The translations under genes were made by a program, and so were the position numbers. From assembly GCA_020631045.1 (NCBI GenBank), contig JAHDHZ010000004.1:30457-77244 (forward strand): 46,788 nt of DNA, in the 5' to 3' direction. The notes below the pieces were generated by a model that was not told the DNA's origin, searched no databases, and saw only the letters and a program-made list of their open reading frames with translations. The DNA comes from Flavobacteriales bacterium. Its GTDB lineage: Bacteria; Bacteroidota; Bacteroidia; Flavobacteriales_G; JALEGO01. Below, in pieces: positions 19,790 to 29,877 of the stretch. Position 1 is the stretch's first letter; every line of letters begins with the position of its first letter.

Positions 19790-19964
19790 TTTCTTGGAGA
19801 GATCTTTTTGGAACGAATTTTCAAAAAACATCAAAAAAATTGCAAAGCAGCGCGGGCATGTGAGCCAAAAAAAACAGGCGAAGCATATTCTGATTTTTTA
19901 AGAGGGTTTGCTTATTTTTTTAGAAGTTTTTTGACATGAGTGACGAAAAGATCTCTCCAAGAAA
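19790..19964 (-). repeat. Intergenic repeat family, copy C (long form)
   Basis: Reverse complement reads ...CTTAAAAAATCAGAATATGCTTCGCCTGTTTTTTTTGGCTCACATGCCCGCGCTGCTTTGCAATTTTTTTGATG..., aligning with copy A. Enclosed by perfect 19-bp inverted repeat TTTCTTGGAGAGATCTTTT / AAAAGATCTCTCCAAGAAA. Confidence 0.75.
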
Positions 19965-19965
19965 G

Positions 19966-20997
19966 TTACTCAAATAAAGTACCCATTAAATCACCTGGAG
20001 TTTTACCCAAATGTTGATACGCTTTATCAGTTGCCTGTCTGCCTCTAGGGGTGCGAATCAAGTAACCCTCTTTGATCAAAAAAGGTTCGTAAACCTCTTC
20101 AATTGTTCCGGCTTCTTCGCTTACAGCAGTTGATAGGGTGTTTAATCCTACGGGGCCTCCTTTGAATTTTTCAATTAATGCTGATAGAATACGATTATCC
20201 ATCTCATCTAAGCCGTTGTTATCGACGTTTAAGGCTTTTAGGCTGTAGGTTGAAATTTCAAGATTTATGTGCCCATCGCCTTTGATTTGAGCAAAGTCTC
20301 GAACCCTTCTAAGCAGAGCATTGGCAATACGAGGTGTACCTCTACTTCTTCGGGCAATTTCTAAAGCGGCGTCTTCATCAATTGAAATTTGCAAAATTTC
20401 AGCAGAGCGCTTGACAATTTTTTTCAATAGTTCGGCATCGTAGTATTCTAATCGAGCATTAATGCCGAATCGGGCGCGCAAGGGTGCGGTGAGTAAACCT
20501 GAACGTGTAGTAGCACCTATGAGCGTAAAGGGGTTTAAGGCAATTTGAACGCTGCGTGCGTTGGGTCCTGAATCGATCATGATGTCGATTTTGTAGTCTT
20601 CCATCGCAGAGTACAGGTATTCTTCTACCACGGCACTTAAGCGGTGAATCTCATCAATGAAAAGCACATCTCGCTCTTCTAAGTTGGTTAAAAGCCCTGC
20701 TAGATCTCCTGGTTTTTCAAGAACGGGCCCTGAGGTAATCTTAATGTTAACGCCCAATTCATTGGCAAGTATGTTTGAAAGCGTGGTTTTGCCAAGCCCG
20801 GGAGGGCCATGCAATAAGACATGATCTAAAGCCTCGTCACGTTGTTTGGCAGCAGCTACAAAGACCTGAAGGTTTTCAACAACAGCTTTTTGGCCTGTGA
20901 AGTCTTCAAAGCCCGCTGGGCGCAATACGCGTTCAATGTCTTTGTCAGATTGAGAGAGGTGTTCGCCTTGCGGATTTAAATGCTCGTTTGAAGACAT
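19966..20997 (-). CDS. ruvB: Holliday junction branch migration helicase RuvB
   Basis: [62 protein letters not shown]. Confidence 0.98.
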   Translation of the reverse strand: MSSNEHLNPQGEHLSQSDKDIERVLRPAGFEDFTGQKAVVENLQVFVAAAKQRDEALDHVLLHGPPGLGKTTLSNILANELGVNIKITSGPVLEKPGDLAGLLTNLEERDVLFIDEIHRLSAVVEEYLYSAMEDYKIDIMIDSGPNARSVQIALNPFTLIGATTRSGLLTAPLRARFGINARLEYYDAELLKKIVKRSAEILQISIDEDAALEIARRSRGTPRIANALLRRVRDFAQIKGDGHINLEISTYSLKALNVDNNGLDEMDNRILSALIEKFKGGPVGLNTLSTAVSEEAGTIEEVYEPFLIKEGYLIRTPRGRQATDKAYQHLGKTPGDLMGTLFE

Positions 20998-21038
20998 TGT
21001 TCAAAGGTAAGAAACTGTTTAAATTTTAACGAACTCTT

Positions 21039-22031
21039 TTAGCTTTCGGCCATTTCAAGATTTGCTTTGAGTTTTTCTATGATGGCATGTGCAATTTTTA
21101 AAGCGGCATATCCTTGCTCAACAGGAATAGCAGAATTCGAGTTTTCTTGAATGGTTTTACAAAAGCTAATTAATTCTTCTTTGATGGCATTGTGAGGCTT
21201 GACTGTGGGTTTGTTCATTAAAATGCGTTTACGCTGCCCCTCTGCCGTTTTAATGACCATGTCAAATGGCATTTCTGATTCGTTTTCTTTTAAGGCTTCA
21301 AGCTCGAAGACTTCAATTTTTTTATCTAAAAAGTCAATAGATACATAAGCACTTTGTTGAAAAAATCGGGCTTTTCGCATGTTTTTCATCGATAAGCGTG
21401 AAGCAGTTAAATTGGCTACACAGCCATTGTTAAATTCTAATCGAGCATTGCATATATCAGGGGTCTTGCTTACAATTGCCACACCTGAGGCATGTACTTT
21501 TTTGATCGGAGAATTTACCACAGAAAGCACAATGTCAATGTCGTGAATCATCAAATCTAATACTACAGAAACATCTGTGCCTCTTGGATTAAATTGCGCT
21601 AAACGGTGCACTTCAATGAATACTGGTCGGTCAATGTATTTTTTACCTTCAACAAAAGCAGGGTTAAACCGCTCAACATGACCTACTTGTGCTTTTACTC
21701 CGGCCTCATAGGTTAAATCAATTAAACTTTCGGCTTCTTCAAGGGTTTTGGTGATGGGTTTTTCAATGAAAATATGCTTGCCTTTTTTTAAGGCTATTTT
21801 TGCAATTTCATAGTGTGAAACTGTTGGAGTGACAATGTCAACAGCATCTACAGCATCAATTAAGTCATGTAAATCATCAAAAGCTTTGATGTCAAATTCT
21901 TCAGATACTGCATTGCGCACAGCCTGCTGAGCATCATAAAATCCAACCAAATCAATCGATTCAATTTCTCGCAATAAACGCAAGTGAATCTTACCAAGAT
22001 GGCCAGCTCCTATTAATCCGAATTTGAGCAT
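21039..22031 (-). CDS. Gfo/Idh/MocA family oxidoreductase
   Basis: GLIGAGHLGKIHLRLL, GKHIFIEKPITKTLEEAE; ATG at 22031 preferred over TTG at 22052. Confidence 0.92.
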   Translation of the reverse strand: MLKFGLIGAGHLGKIHLRLLREIESIDLVGFYDAQQAVRNAVSEEFDIKAFDDLHDLIDAVDAVDIVTPTVSHYEIAKIALKKGKHIFIEKPITKTLEEAESLIDLTYEAGVKAQVGHVERFNPAFVEGKKYIDRPVFIEVHRLAQFNPRGTDVSVVLDLMIHDIDIVLSVVNSPIKKVHASGVAIVSKTPDICNARLEFNNGCVANLTASRLSMKNMRKARFFQQSAYVSIDFLDKKIEVFELEALKENESEMPFDMVIKTAEGQRKRILMNKPTVKPHNAIKEELISFCKTIQENSNSAIPVEQGYAALKIAHAIIEKLKANLEMAES

Positions 22032-22112
22032 ATCACTAAAGTAGTACAACAAAGCGCACTACTTTTTAAACTCAAAAAAATTAATTCATGCTAAGGTGTT
22101 AGAAACTCTGGT

Positions 22113-22919
22113 TTAGCGAATATCAGTAGGAATGCCTTCTCCGTCTAAGGTGCCTGGGGCAAATACAGGAGGACAATCGGCTTTTGGTTTTTGTAAAAAT
22201 ACAAATCGAAGACTAAAGGCAACCGGGTAATAATCTGAATTAAAGTAGTTTACTTTAGGAATGGGTGCCTGAAAAGGCCAGGCGCTAACCAGTGGAATAC
22301 GTACAGAAGGGAGTATCATCAACCGTTTTGAGGCTAGTAATCCAAAAGAGAGTTTGTAGTGAATTTGTGCTAAAATGGGTGAGGGAAATTCTTCGTTTAG
22401 ACCCATGCTGGCTGATCTATTTTTTGAAAAAGCATAGTTTACATTGACTCCAAAACTGTTTTGAATAAAAAAGGGGTTTGAGACCTCAATGATGTTTGAA
22501 ATATTGAAAAAAGCACTGGCGTGTTGATCAATTAGGGTGTTTGTGGTAAAACTATTTTGCTGGTGCACTTCTTCTTTGGCTGAGTAGCGTGTGTAGGCCA
22601 ATCCATAATCTAAATACTTAAAAAACGGAGCAAACTTAAAGAGTTTATATCTGCCTACTTCAGCATATAGAGCCAATTTGCTAGAAGGCAAAAAAAGGTA
22701 GTCGTCGTTGTTGATGTTTTTTTCAATACTGTCAGGGATGGTAAATAAATAGGTGGCTCCTGCACCTAAAATCCAACCTGAGGGATGGTGATCAAGCGTG
22801 CCTGGAAAAAATCCTTTGCCATTAAATCGTTGATGCTTTAGTTCATATTTTTGACCATATAACGAGTTTATACTTAAAATAAAAACGATAAAAGAAATGA
22901 GTGTGATCTGGTTTTTCAT
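22113..22919 (-). CDS. Putative outer-membrane / secreted protein, uncharacterised
   Basis: Signal peptide-like start, beta-barrel-like aromatic strands. Confidence 0.5.
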   Translation of the reverse strand: MKNQITLISFIVFILSINSLYGQKYELKHQRFNGKGFFPGTLDHHPSGWILGAGATYLFTIPDSIEKNINNDDYLFLPSSKLALYAEVGRYKLFKFAPFFKYLDYGLAYTRYSAKEEVHQQNSFTTNTLIDQHASAFFNISNIIEVSNPFFIQNSFGVNVNYAFSKNRSASMGLNEEFPSPILAQIHYKLSFGLLASKRLMILPSVRIPLVSAWPFQAPIPKVNYFNSDYYPVAFSLRFVFLQKPKADCPPVFAPGTLDGEGIPTDIR

Positions 22920-23006
22920 GTCTGAAATATACGAAAACAGTGAAAAATACTAGACAAGCCTTTTGAGAATTTGTATCTTTGCTCTTTAATTTTGAAACGT
23001 AAAAAC

Positions 23007-23582
23007 ATGAATATAGTGTTGTTTGGCCCTCCTGGTGCAGGAAAAGGAACACAGTCTAAGATGTTGGTAGAAAAGTATGGTTTAGTGCATTTATCAACGG
23101 GAGATATCTTTAGATACAACATGAAAAACGCGACGCCTTTGGGTAAGCTAGCCAAGCAGTACATTGATGCTGGAAACTTAGTGCCAGATGAGGTGACCAT
23201 TGATATGTTGAAAAGTGAAGTTGAAAAAAATGCTGGCGCTGCTGGATTTATTTTTGATGGATTTCCTAGAACCAATGCTCAGGCAGATGCTTTAGACAAA
23301 TTTTTAACAACAAAATCTTCTCAGGTAGATAAAATGATTGCCTTATCTGTTGAAGAAAATGAATTGAAAAATCGATTAAAAGAACGTGCCATTACTTCAG
23401 GTAGAGTTGATGATGCTGACCCTAGTGTGATTCAGCATAGAATTGATGTCTACAACAAAGAGACCCTTCCGGTAAAAGAATATTACCAAGCCAAAGACAA
23501 GTATTTTCAGGTCGATGGCGTCGGGTCAATCGATCAGGTTTTCGATCGTCTTTGTGTAGAAATCGACGAGGTACTGGTATAA
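23007..23582 (+). CDS. adk: Adenylate kinase
   Basis: MNIVLFGPPGAGKGTQSKMLVEKYGLVHLSTGDIFRYN, FDGFPRTNAQADAL, GRVDDADPSVIQHRI; ATG at 23007 preferred over the ORF start at 22971. Confidence 0.97.
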   Translation: MNIVLFGPPGAGKGTQSKMLVEKYGLVHLSTGDIFRYNMKNATPLGKLAKQYIDAGNLVPDEVTIDMLKSEVEKNAGAAGFIFDGFPRTNAQADALDKFLTTKSSQVDKMIALSVEENELKNRLKERAITSGRVDDADPSVIQHRIDVYNKETLPVKEYYQAKDKYFQVDGVGSIDQVFDRLCVEIDEVLV

Positions 23583-23615
23583 ATAAAGCCATTATGGCTT
23601 AAAAACATAAGCCCT

Positions 23616-24605
23616 ATGGTCAACTTTATAGATCATGTTAAAATTTTTGTGCGCTCAGGTAAGGGTGGATCTGGTTCGCGCCATTTTTACAGAGACCGTA
23701 CTACTGCTAAAGGTGGTCCTGATGGCGGAGACGGCGGCAGAGGAGGGCATATCATTCTAAAGGGCAACAAGCAGCTCTGGACATTATTGCACCTTAAATA
23801 CAGAAAACACATTCATGCCGAGCATGGTCATGCTGGTGGGGGTGGATTAAAAACAGGCGCATCAGGCAAAGACACCATTTTAGAGGTGCCCCTAGGAACA
23901 GTCGCAAAAGACCCTGAAACAGGCAAACAGCTTTTCGAAATCACCCAAGAAGGGCAAGAGGTTGTCTTAATGAAAGGCGGAAAAGGAGGGAGAGGCAACA
24001 ACCACTTTAAAACTTCTACCAATCAAGCACCTGAGTATGCTCAACCTGGAGAGGCTTTTGTAGAAGGGTGGAAAGTCTTAGAACTTAAGGTTTTGGCTGA
24101 TATTGGTTTGGTTGGATTCCCGAATGCGGGAAAATCAACACTTTTGTCAGTCATTAGTGCCGCTAAACCTGAGATTGCAGATTATCCTTTTACCACTTTA
24201 GTGCCCAATTTAGGAGTTGTGCCACACAACGATGGCTATCGATCTTTTGTGATGGCTGATATTCCAGGAATTATTGAAGATGCACATAAAGGAAAAGGCT
24301 TAGGACATCGTTTTTTAAGACATATAGAGCGTAATTCGGCTTTGTTGTTTATGATTCCTTGCGATGCTGATGACATTCAAAAACAGTATAAGATTTTAGT
24401 GAATGAGTTAAAGTTATACAACCCAGAACTCTTGCACAAAGACCGTTTGTTGGCCATCACCAAATCTGATCAATTAGATGATGAATTAAAAGAAGCTTTG
24501 CAAAAAGAATTGCCAAAAGGCATTCAAACGGTATTTATCTCTTCTTTTTCTAAATTGGGAATTCCTAAGCTAAAACAAGAAATTTTTAAGATACTTGAAG
24601 GGTGA
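23616..24605 (+). CDS. obg: Obg family GTPase CgtA
   Basis: Glycine-rich N-terminus ([14 protein letters not shown]), [40 protein letters not shown]. Confidence 0.98.
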   Translation: MVNFIDHVKIFVRSGKGGSGSRHFYRDRTTAKGGPDGGDGGRGGHIILKGNKQLWTLLHLKYRKHIHAEHGHAGGGGLKTGASGKDTILEVPLGTVAKDPETGKQLFEITQEGQEVVLMKGGKGGRGNNHFKTSTNQAPEYAQPGEAFVEGWKVLELKVLADIGLVGFPNAGKSTLLSVISAAKPEIADYPFTTLVPNLGVVPHNDGYRSFVMADIPGIIEDAHKGKGLGHRFLRHIERNSALLFMIPCDADDIQKQYKILVNELKLYNPELLHKDRLLAITKSDQLDDELKEALQKELPKGIQTVFISSFSKLGIPKLKQEIFKILEG

Positions 24606-25831
24606 GTCAAAAGGCGAATATATTGTTTTTAACTACTCAATTGCCCTATCCACCCAATAGCGGAGGAACCATCAAATCATTTAAGCTAATTGAGTATTTT
24701 GCGAAGTCTCATCATTTGTATGTGGCTGCTCCATTGAAAGAGGGAGAAGAAAAATCAATTTCTCAGTTTGTACAGCGCGTTAAACTCAAAGCATATTACT
24801 TTAAACCTTTGAACCGAAAACGTTCTTTGGGTTCTTTATTGCAAAGCTATATTCGTTCTGCATCGTTGAATGTTTATAGAAATTACAGTGAGCAAATTCA
24901 GCAGAAAGTAAACAGTTGGCTCGAAGATATTGATGTAATCATTGTTGATCATTATGAGATGGGAGCTTATGTACCTGATGCTTTTAAAGGAAAGGTGATT
25001 TTGCACGCCCACAATGCTGAGTATGTTTTATGGCAAAGGCTGGCAAAAGTATTGCCTAGATCAATTAAAAAAGCTGCTGTGCTTGCTGAAGTGAGCCGTA
25101 TTAAAAGAGCTGAGAAGAAATATGGGTTTAGGGCAAATATGATTTGGGCAGCGCCTAATGACATTAAAAAATTAAATGCTCTAGGACTTTCTTTTTCAAA
25201 ATTTCAGGCGACTTATCATTTGGGAGACGATCAGCTTTTATTAAAACCTGAATTGCAATTTAATGCTAAAAATAAAACGCTTTTGTTTGTAGGGACACTT
25301 TCTTGGGAGGCAAACATACAAGGATTGTTGTGGTTTATTGAAAAGGTTTTTCCTTTATTACTCAAACAAGAAAAAGAGGTGCAATTGATGGTGGTTGGTA
25401 AAAATCCTGATATGCGTTTATTGAATGCTGCTGCTCGATACAGTCAGATTTTATTTAAAGGGTTTGTTGAAGATTTAGAGCAAGTCTATCAAAAAGCTTC
25501 AGTAGCCATTGCTCCTTTGACTTTCGGAAGCGGTATGAAGGTAAAAGTCTTAGAGGCTATGTATAGAGGTATTCCGATGGTGACTACCTCAGTTGGTATT
25601 GAAGGTATTGAACATGCAAATGATTGTGTTGCTGTTGCTGATGACCCTAAAGAATTTGCAGAGCATTGTTTAACTCTATTAAATGATCAAAAAAATTGGA
25701 AGCAACATGCTAGTGTGTCAAGAGAAGTGGCTCATCAGCGATACTTGTGGAGCGATTTATTAGAAAAGCACAATGAGCAACTCAATGGCCTATTAGAAAA
25801 ACAAAACTCATTGAGCCCACTTGCTGAATAG
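24602..25831 (+). CDS. Glycosyltransferase (GT4-like)
   Basis: [74 protein letters not shown]. Confidence 0.92.
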   Translation: MSQKANILFLTTQLPYPPNSGGTIKSFKLIEYFAKSHHLYVAAPLKEGEEKSISQFVQRVKLKAYYFKPLNRKRSLGSLLQSYIRSASLNVYRNYSEQIQQKVNSWLEDIDVIIVDHYEMGAYVPDAFKGKVILHAHNAEYVLWQRLAKVLPRSIKKAAVLAEVSRIKRAEKKYGFRANMIWAAPNDIKKLNALGLSFSKFQATYHLGDDQLLLKPELQFNAKNKTLLFVGTLSWEANIQGLLWFIEKVFPLLLKQEKEVQLMVVGKNPDMRLLNAAARYSQILFKGFVEDLEQVYQKASVAIAPLTFGSGMKVKVLEAMYRGIPMVTTSVGIEGIEHANDCVAVADDPKEFAEHCLTLLNDQKNWKQHASVSREVAHQRYLWSDLLEKHNEQLNGLLEKQNSLSPLAE

Positions 25832-26576
25832 GTGCGTCAGGATGAGCATCAAACTTTGTTTTTAAAGCAGCACGCTTTGCTTTTTCAAAAAGAGTTGCGC
25901 TATTGGTAGTGCTGCCTTTGATACCAGGTTCTGCTTTGATTACATTACCAGATCGATCGACATAAATGCGCACAACTACTTTGCCTTCATCTTGAGAGTC
26001 ATCAAATATTTTTGGTGTCTTGGCGAGTCTTCTGCCACCCAATACGTAGTTACCACCTCCAGGAAGTGCTCCTCCAGTTTTGCCACCAAATCTACCCCCG
26101 AACTCGCGCCCCTGAGTGCCTGCTTGGTTGTCTGAGCCCCCGCCTGTGCCTTGGCCTGATTTTTCATTGTTTTTTGTTTTAGCAAATAGGCTTTTAAGAT
26201 GCTCTTGTTGTCGTTTTGCCTCTGCTGCTTTGCGCTGAGCTTCAAGTTCTTCTGCAGTGGGCTTGGGATCTTCTACTTTTTTTGTTGATTTTATGACTTG
26301 AGCTAGGCTTGCAGCTTCTTGGGTGAGGTATTCAGTAGCGCTTTGGGTCGATGTTTCAGTTACTTGAGGTGTAGTCTGAGCAGTTGTGCGATTATCAAAT
26401 GTCTCACCTGAGCCCGCATCGTCAAAACCCAATCTAATTTGAAGCGGCATGCCTTCTTCTTTAGGTAAAGGATCAGGTTCAGTGAATCCTGTAAATAAAA
26501 AAAGAATCAACAGGCACAAATGAAAAACAATTGTGCCGATCAGCCCCTTTCGTTTATGTGCCTTTTCTTCTTGCAT
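25782..26576 (-). CDS. Energy transducer TonB-like protein
   Basis: Single N-terminal TM, low-complexity spacer, C-terminal GKVVVRIYVDRSGNVIKAEPG; follows exbB/exbD-like genes. Confidence 0.82.
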   Translation of the reverse strand: MQEEKAHKRKGLIGTIVFHLCLLILFLFTGFTEPDPLPKEEGMPLQIRLGFDDAGSGETFDNRTTAQTTPQVTETSTQSATEYLTQEAASLAQVIKSTKKVEDPKPTAEELEAQRKAAEAKRQQEHLKSLFAKTKNNEKSGQGTGGGSDNQAGTQGREFGGRFGGKTGGALPGGGNYVLGGRRLAKTPKIFDDSQDEGKVVVRIYVDRSGNVIKAEPGIKGSTTNSATLFEKAKRAALKTKFDAHPDAPIQQVGSMSFVFLIGH

Positions 26577-26579
26577 GTT

Positions 26580-26972
26580 TTAAGAAGGTTCTGTGGCTAC
26601 AACCATCTGAATGCCGTTTTTTCGAGCAACTGCAAAAAGATTAATGGTAAAACCAGTAGGAACTTGTTCATCTACATATAAAATGGCTTTTTTCTCTTCT
26701 TGCCCTTCAAAATGGCTGATCAGTTCAGTTTCTACTTGCTCAGGGTTTATTTTTTTTGATCCAATAAAATAAGAGAGATCTTCTTTAATGGTTACAGACA
26801 CTGTAGGCTTGTCTGATGTTCTTGAGCTGCTGTTGGGCAAATCTACTTTTTCGCCGTATGGATTGATCAAAGTAGAGAGTACAATAAAAAAGATCAACAA
26901 CAAAAAGACAATGTCTGTCAAAGAAGCCATGTTGAACTCTACACTTACTTTATTTGAACTTTTAATGGCCAT
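26580..26972 (-). CDS. exbD: ExbD/TolR family biopolymer transport protein
   Basis: VEFNMASLTDIVFLLLIFFIVLSTL. Confidence 0.93.
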   Translation of the reverse strand: MAIKSSNKVSVEFNMASLTDIVFLLLIFFIVLSTLINPYGEKVDLPNSSSRTSDKPTVSVTIKEDLSYFIGSKKINPEQVETELISHFEGQEEKKAILYVDEQVPTGFTINLFAVARKNGIQMVVATEPS

Positions 26973-26981
26973 GGTTAAAGA

Positions 26982-27674
26982 TTAAGCAGGTTCTTGTAAA
27001 ATATCCATGAATGCCAAGGTAGTTTCTTCCATCTTGTAGGCTACTTTCTGAGTTTTAGCAGAGAGTATGTTATAAGCCAAATAAGCAATGATGCCCACAA
27101 TTAAACCCGCTACAGTGGTGACCATAGCTTGCATGATTCCGCCAGAGAGCTCGTCAACTTTTACGGCTTGTCCTCCGACCTTCATAGCATGAAAGGTAAC
27201 AATCATACCTGTTACGGTGCCTAAAAAACCTAGCATAGGTGCTACTCCTGAGATAGTGGCCAGTACAGGAAAGCTTTTCTCTAAATTATTGAGTTGAATT
27301 TGAGCTACATTTTCAATTTCTGTTTTAATGTCGCCCAAAGGTTTTCCGATGCGTTTTATGCCTTTAGAAATCAAGGCACTGTAAACAGAATTGTCTGCTG
27401 CACAGGCAGATTGAGCTGCATCTAAATTGCCTTGCTTGATCTGAGCTGAGACCGAACTTAGAAGATTGGCGTTTAATTTACCTTGCTTGTTTATAGTGAA
27501 ATAGCGCTCTAAAAAGATATATACGCCGACAATTGACATCAAAAGTAAAGGTATCACAACGATTAGTGTGCCAGGATCAGAAAGAAGATCGACGATTGAA
27601 ATTGTTTTCATGGTCACTTGCTCTGCAGTTTCTACTGAGGTTGAGTCAGAGGGCATTGTAATTTGAAGTAACAT
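26982..27674 (-). CDS. exbB: MotA/TolQ/ExbB family proton channel protein
   Basis: ISGVAPMLGFLGTVTGMIVTFHAM, GGIMQAMVTTVAGLIVGIIAYLAYNIL. Confidence 0.94.
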   Translation of the reverse strand: MLLQITMPSDSTSVETAEQVTMKTISIVDLLSDPGTLIVVIPLLLMSIVGVYIFLERYFTINKQGKLNANLLSSVSAQIKQGNLDAAQSACAADNSVYSALISKGIKRIGKPLGDIKTEIENVAQIQLNNLEKSFPVLATISGVAPMLGFLGTVTGMIVTFHAMKVGGQAVKVDELSGGIMQAMVTTVAGLIVGIIAYLAYNILSAKTQKVAYKMEETTLAFMDILQEPA

Positions 27675-27684
27675 ACTGTTTTTT

Positions 27685-27706
27685 TTAAAAGATACTATTC
27701 TTTTAA
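27685..27706. promoter_or_regulatory. 8-6-8 perfect inverted repeat upstream of exbB
   Basis: TTAAAAGA-TACTAT-TCTTTTAA, 11 nt upstream of the exbB start codon. Confidence 0.5.
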
Positions 27707-27732
27707 GAAATAACGTATGAAGGCTAAAAATA

Positions 27733-29877
27733 TTAGTTGATTAGCCCTATAATTCTGGCAATGTCCCAAATGTTTCTGTAGAATGGAGAGAAACGATTGT
27801 GCAAGAGTTGATCTTCTTCACGCTTCCAGAAATGAAGGTTAGAAACTGGGTAGAGATAGCCGAATCTATACGCTGTTTTCCCTTTGAACTTTCCTGAGAG
27901 GAGCTTATAATCATATCTGTAATTTCTCTCTTGTTCTTTGACAAGTTCAAGCGCTTTACTTCTTGTTTCAATCATCGGTGTAGATTGAGCCTTTTTATCG
28001 AAAGAAGCTTGATTGATTTTAGCAATTCTTCTCTCAGCGATATAGTTTAAACTCTGAGATTTGTGCTGAGCTCTTAATGCAGTAACTTTGAGAGATAAAA
28101 CCAATTCTTTGAGTAGTTTTTCTTTCGATTCTTCTACTTGAGTGTTTTCAATAGATTTAATTTGTGTTTCAAGTAAGCTGACATATTCTTTTAAAGGCTT
28201 AATGACTTTTTCTTTTAATTCTGTGAGTTCTTTTTGAGTTGCTTTTCGAAATAAATACTTGTATTGCTTTTTAGGTCTAGGCTGAAATTCAAAGCTTAAT
28301 TTGCCTTTTACTTCATCACTAGGCTGGTTTGCTGTAATGTATCGTATGAGTTGTTTTTCAAGCAAATACTCACTTTGTAGTTTATCTATTGCCAAGAAAG
28401 CTTGATTGATTTTCTCAGAGTTAAATAGATAGTCAATTGAAGCAGTATTATTGTTTGTTGATTTATGTAAGCTTGAACTAGACAGTCGAGCAATGTTCCA
28501 ATCAAATAACCAGTGATTCCACTCTATGCCAGAAGTGAAGGTGATATGTCCGTCTATATTTAGAGAATCACAAGTTTGAATGTCTCGGTTTCTTGCCGAG
28601 ATGTATCCAGTGAAAAAGTTTGGGATACTATTGTCAAAAGTAATCCAATAAGCACTCTCGGGATAATACCATGTTTCCCTTACTTTTTTATCGATCAACA
28701 AGCGTTTATACATATGTATCATATTCTTGTTGTTGTAAGCGGGTCCGTATTTATCTTTTAAGGCATAACTCATAACTGTATGTACCATAGAGCCACGTTT
28801 TTCATCTATTTTTTTTGATACCGGATCAAAATAATTTAAAGCGTGATTGTCTTTAAAGTGAATCATGTGTTCGTGCTTTACAACATGTTTTCTGTTCATT
28901 GCTTTGGCCGCCAAAATACTGTCGATGTATTGGGTAGTAAAGACCATCAGTTTTTCTTTTTTTGTAGCATTGCCTTCAGAGAATTCAGTAGCACTAAATT
29001 CAATGTTGTAAACATCAAAATCTGCTACAGCTAGTTTTTTTAAGCGCCTGGCAATTTGTTTTTCTTTGCTTCTAAAAGATGTTGGAGGTAATCGATATAA
29101 TTTAAAAGCCTTTTGCTGCAACATTCTCAATGACAAATCAACTCCAACCAAAACACCTCTTTGGTGAGCATACTCAACGATTTTTTTAGCATAAAGAGGC
29201 CATTTTCTTAAATGCAAGTTTTCTAGTAAAGAGAACTCAAAATAGTTTTGCTTGTTTTGGGCAAGCCAGTCAATGTATTTTTTTACCTCTTGCAGATTGC
29301 CTTCTTTTTTGCGATCTAAAAGATACTCGGTTAACTCAATCGGGTGCTGGGTGTGTTGGTGAAATCCTATAATGTTAAAACGAGTTGAATCTGAAAAAGT
29401 GATGGGGGTGATGTTGGGTGTTTTTTCAGGGTAAATGGTTTGTCTAGGGTGGATGAATAAAATGTTTAAATGATCTTGAAAAAAAGCATATAAAGCATGC
29501 TGTACTCCAATAATATGAGTAGCAGAAATGCTGATGTTAATTTGATTTGCATCAGGGTTTTGAACAGTTAATTGAAAAGCTGTTGAAGGATAGCTTATTT
29601 TATGGATGTCATTTTGGTAGTGATAGGTTTTAAAACAAAAATTTGTGTCGACATTTTCAGGCAACTCAATATGGAGTCTTAAATTCTTTGCAAAGGCTTT
29701 GTTAAAATGATGTTGAATGTCACTTAAGGTATGCTGAAAGGTTTTGCAATGCCTGTATGTTTCGCCTCCTTTAACAAGGATTTGGTCTTGGCTAAAAAGA
29801 GAAGTTGAATACAGCAAAAAAAACCCCCATAAGATTTTATGGAGGTTTACTTTTGTTATTTGAAATGGTTTATTCAA
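27733..29877 (-). CDS. Large secreted protein, glycoside-hydrolase-like (GH20/GH67-type N-domain plus barrel-like region), uncharacterised
   Basis: Signal peptide (LHKILWGFFLLYSTSLFSQ). 'ISISATHIIGVQHALYAFFQDHL' resembles the N-terminal domain of GH20/GH67 enzymes. ATG overlaps the stop of the upstream adhesin gene. Confidence 0.5.
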   Translation of the reverse strand: MNKPFQITKVNLHKILWGFFLLYSTSLFSQDQILVKGGETYRHCKTFQHTLSDIQHHFNKAFAKNLRLHIELPENVDTNFCFKTYHYQNDIHKISYPSTAFQLTVQNPDANQINISISATHIIGVQHALYAFFQDHLNILFIHPRQTIYPEKTPNITPITFSDSTRFNIIGFHQHTQHPIELTEYLLDRKKEGNLQEVKKYIDWLAQNKQNYFEFSLLENLHLRKWPLYAKKIVEYAHQRGVLVGVDLSLRMLQQKAFKLYRLPPTSFRSKEKQIARRLKKLAVADFDVYNIEFSATEFSEGNATKKEKLMVFTTQYIDSILAAKAMNRKHVVKHEHMIHFKDNHALNYFDPVSKKIDEKRGSMVHTVMSYALKDKYGPAYNNKNMIHMYKRLLIDKKVRETWYYPESAYWITFDNSIPNFFTGYISARNRDIQTCDSLNIDGHITFTSGIEWNHWLFDWNIARLSSSSLHKSTNNNTASIDYLFNSEKINQAFLAIDKLQSEYLLEKQLIRYITANQPSDEVKGKLSFEFQPRPKKQYKYLFRKATQKELTELKEKVIKPLKEYVSLLETQIKSIENTQVEESKEKLLKELVLSLKVTALRAQHKSQSLNYIAERRIAKINQASFDKKAQSTPMIETRSKALELVKEQERNYRYDYKLLSGKFKGKTAYRFGYLYPVSNLHFWKREEDQLLHNRFSPFYRNIWDIARIIGLIN

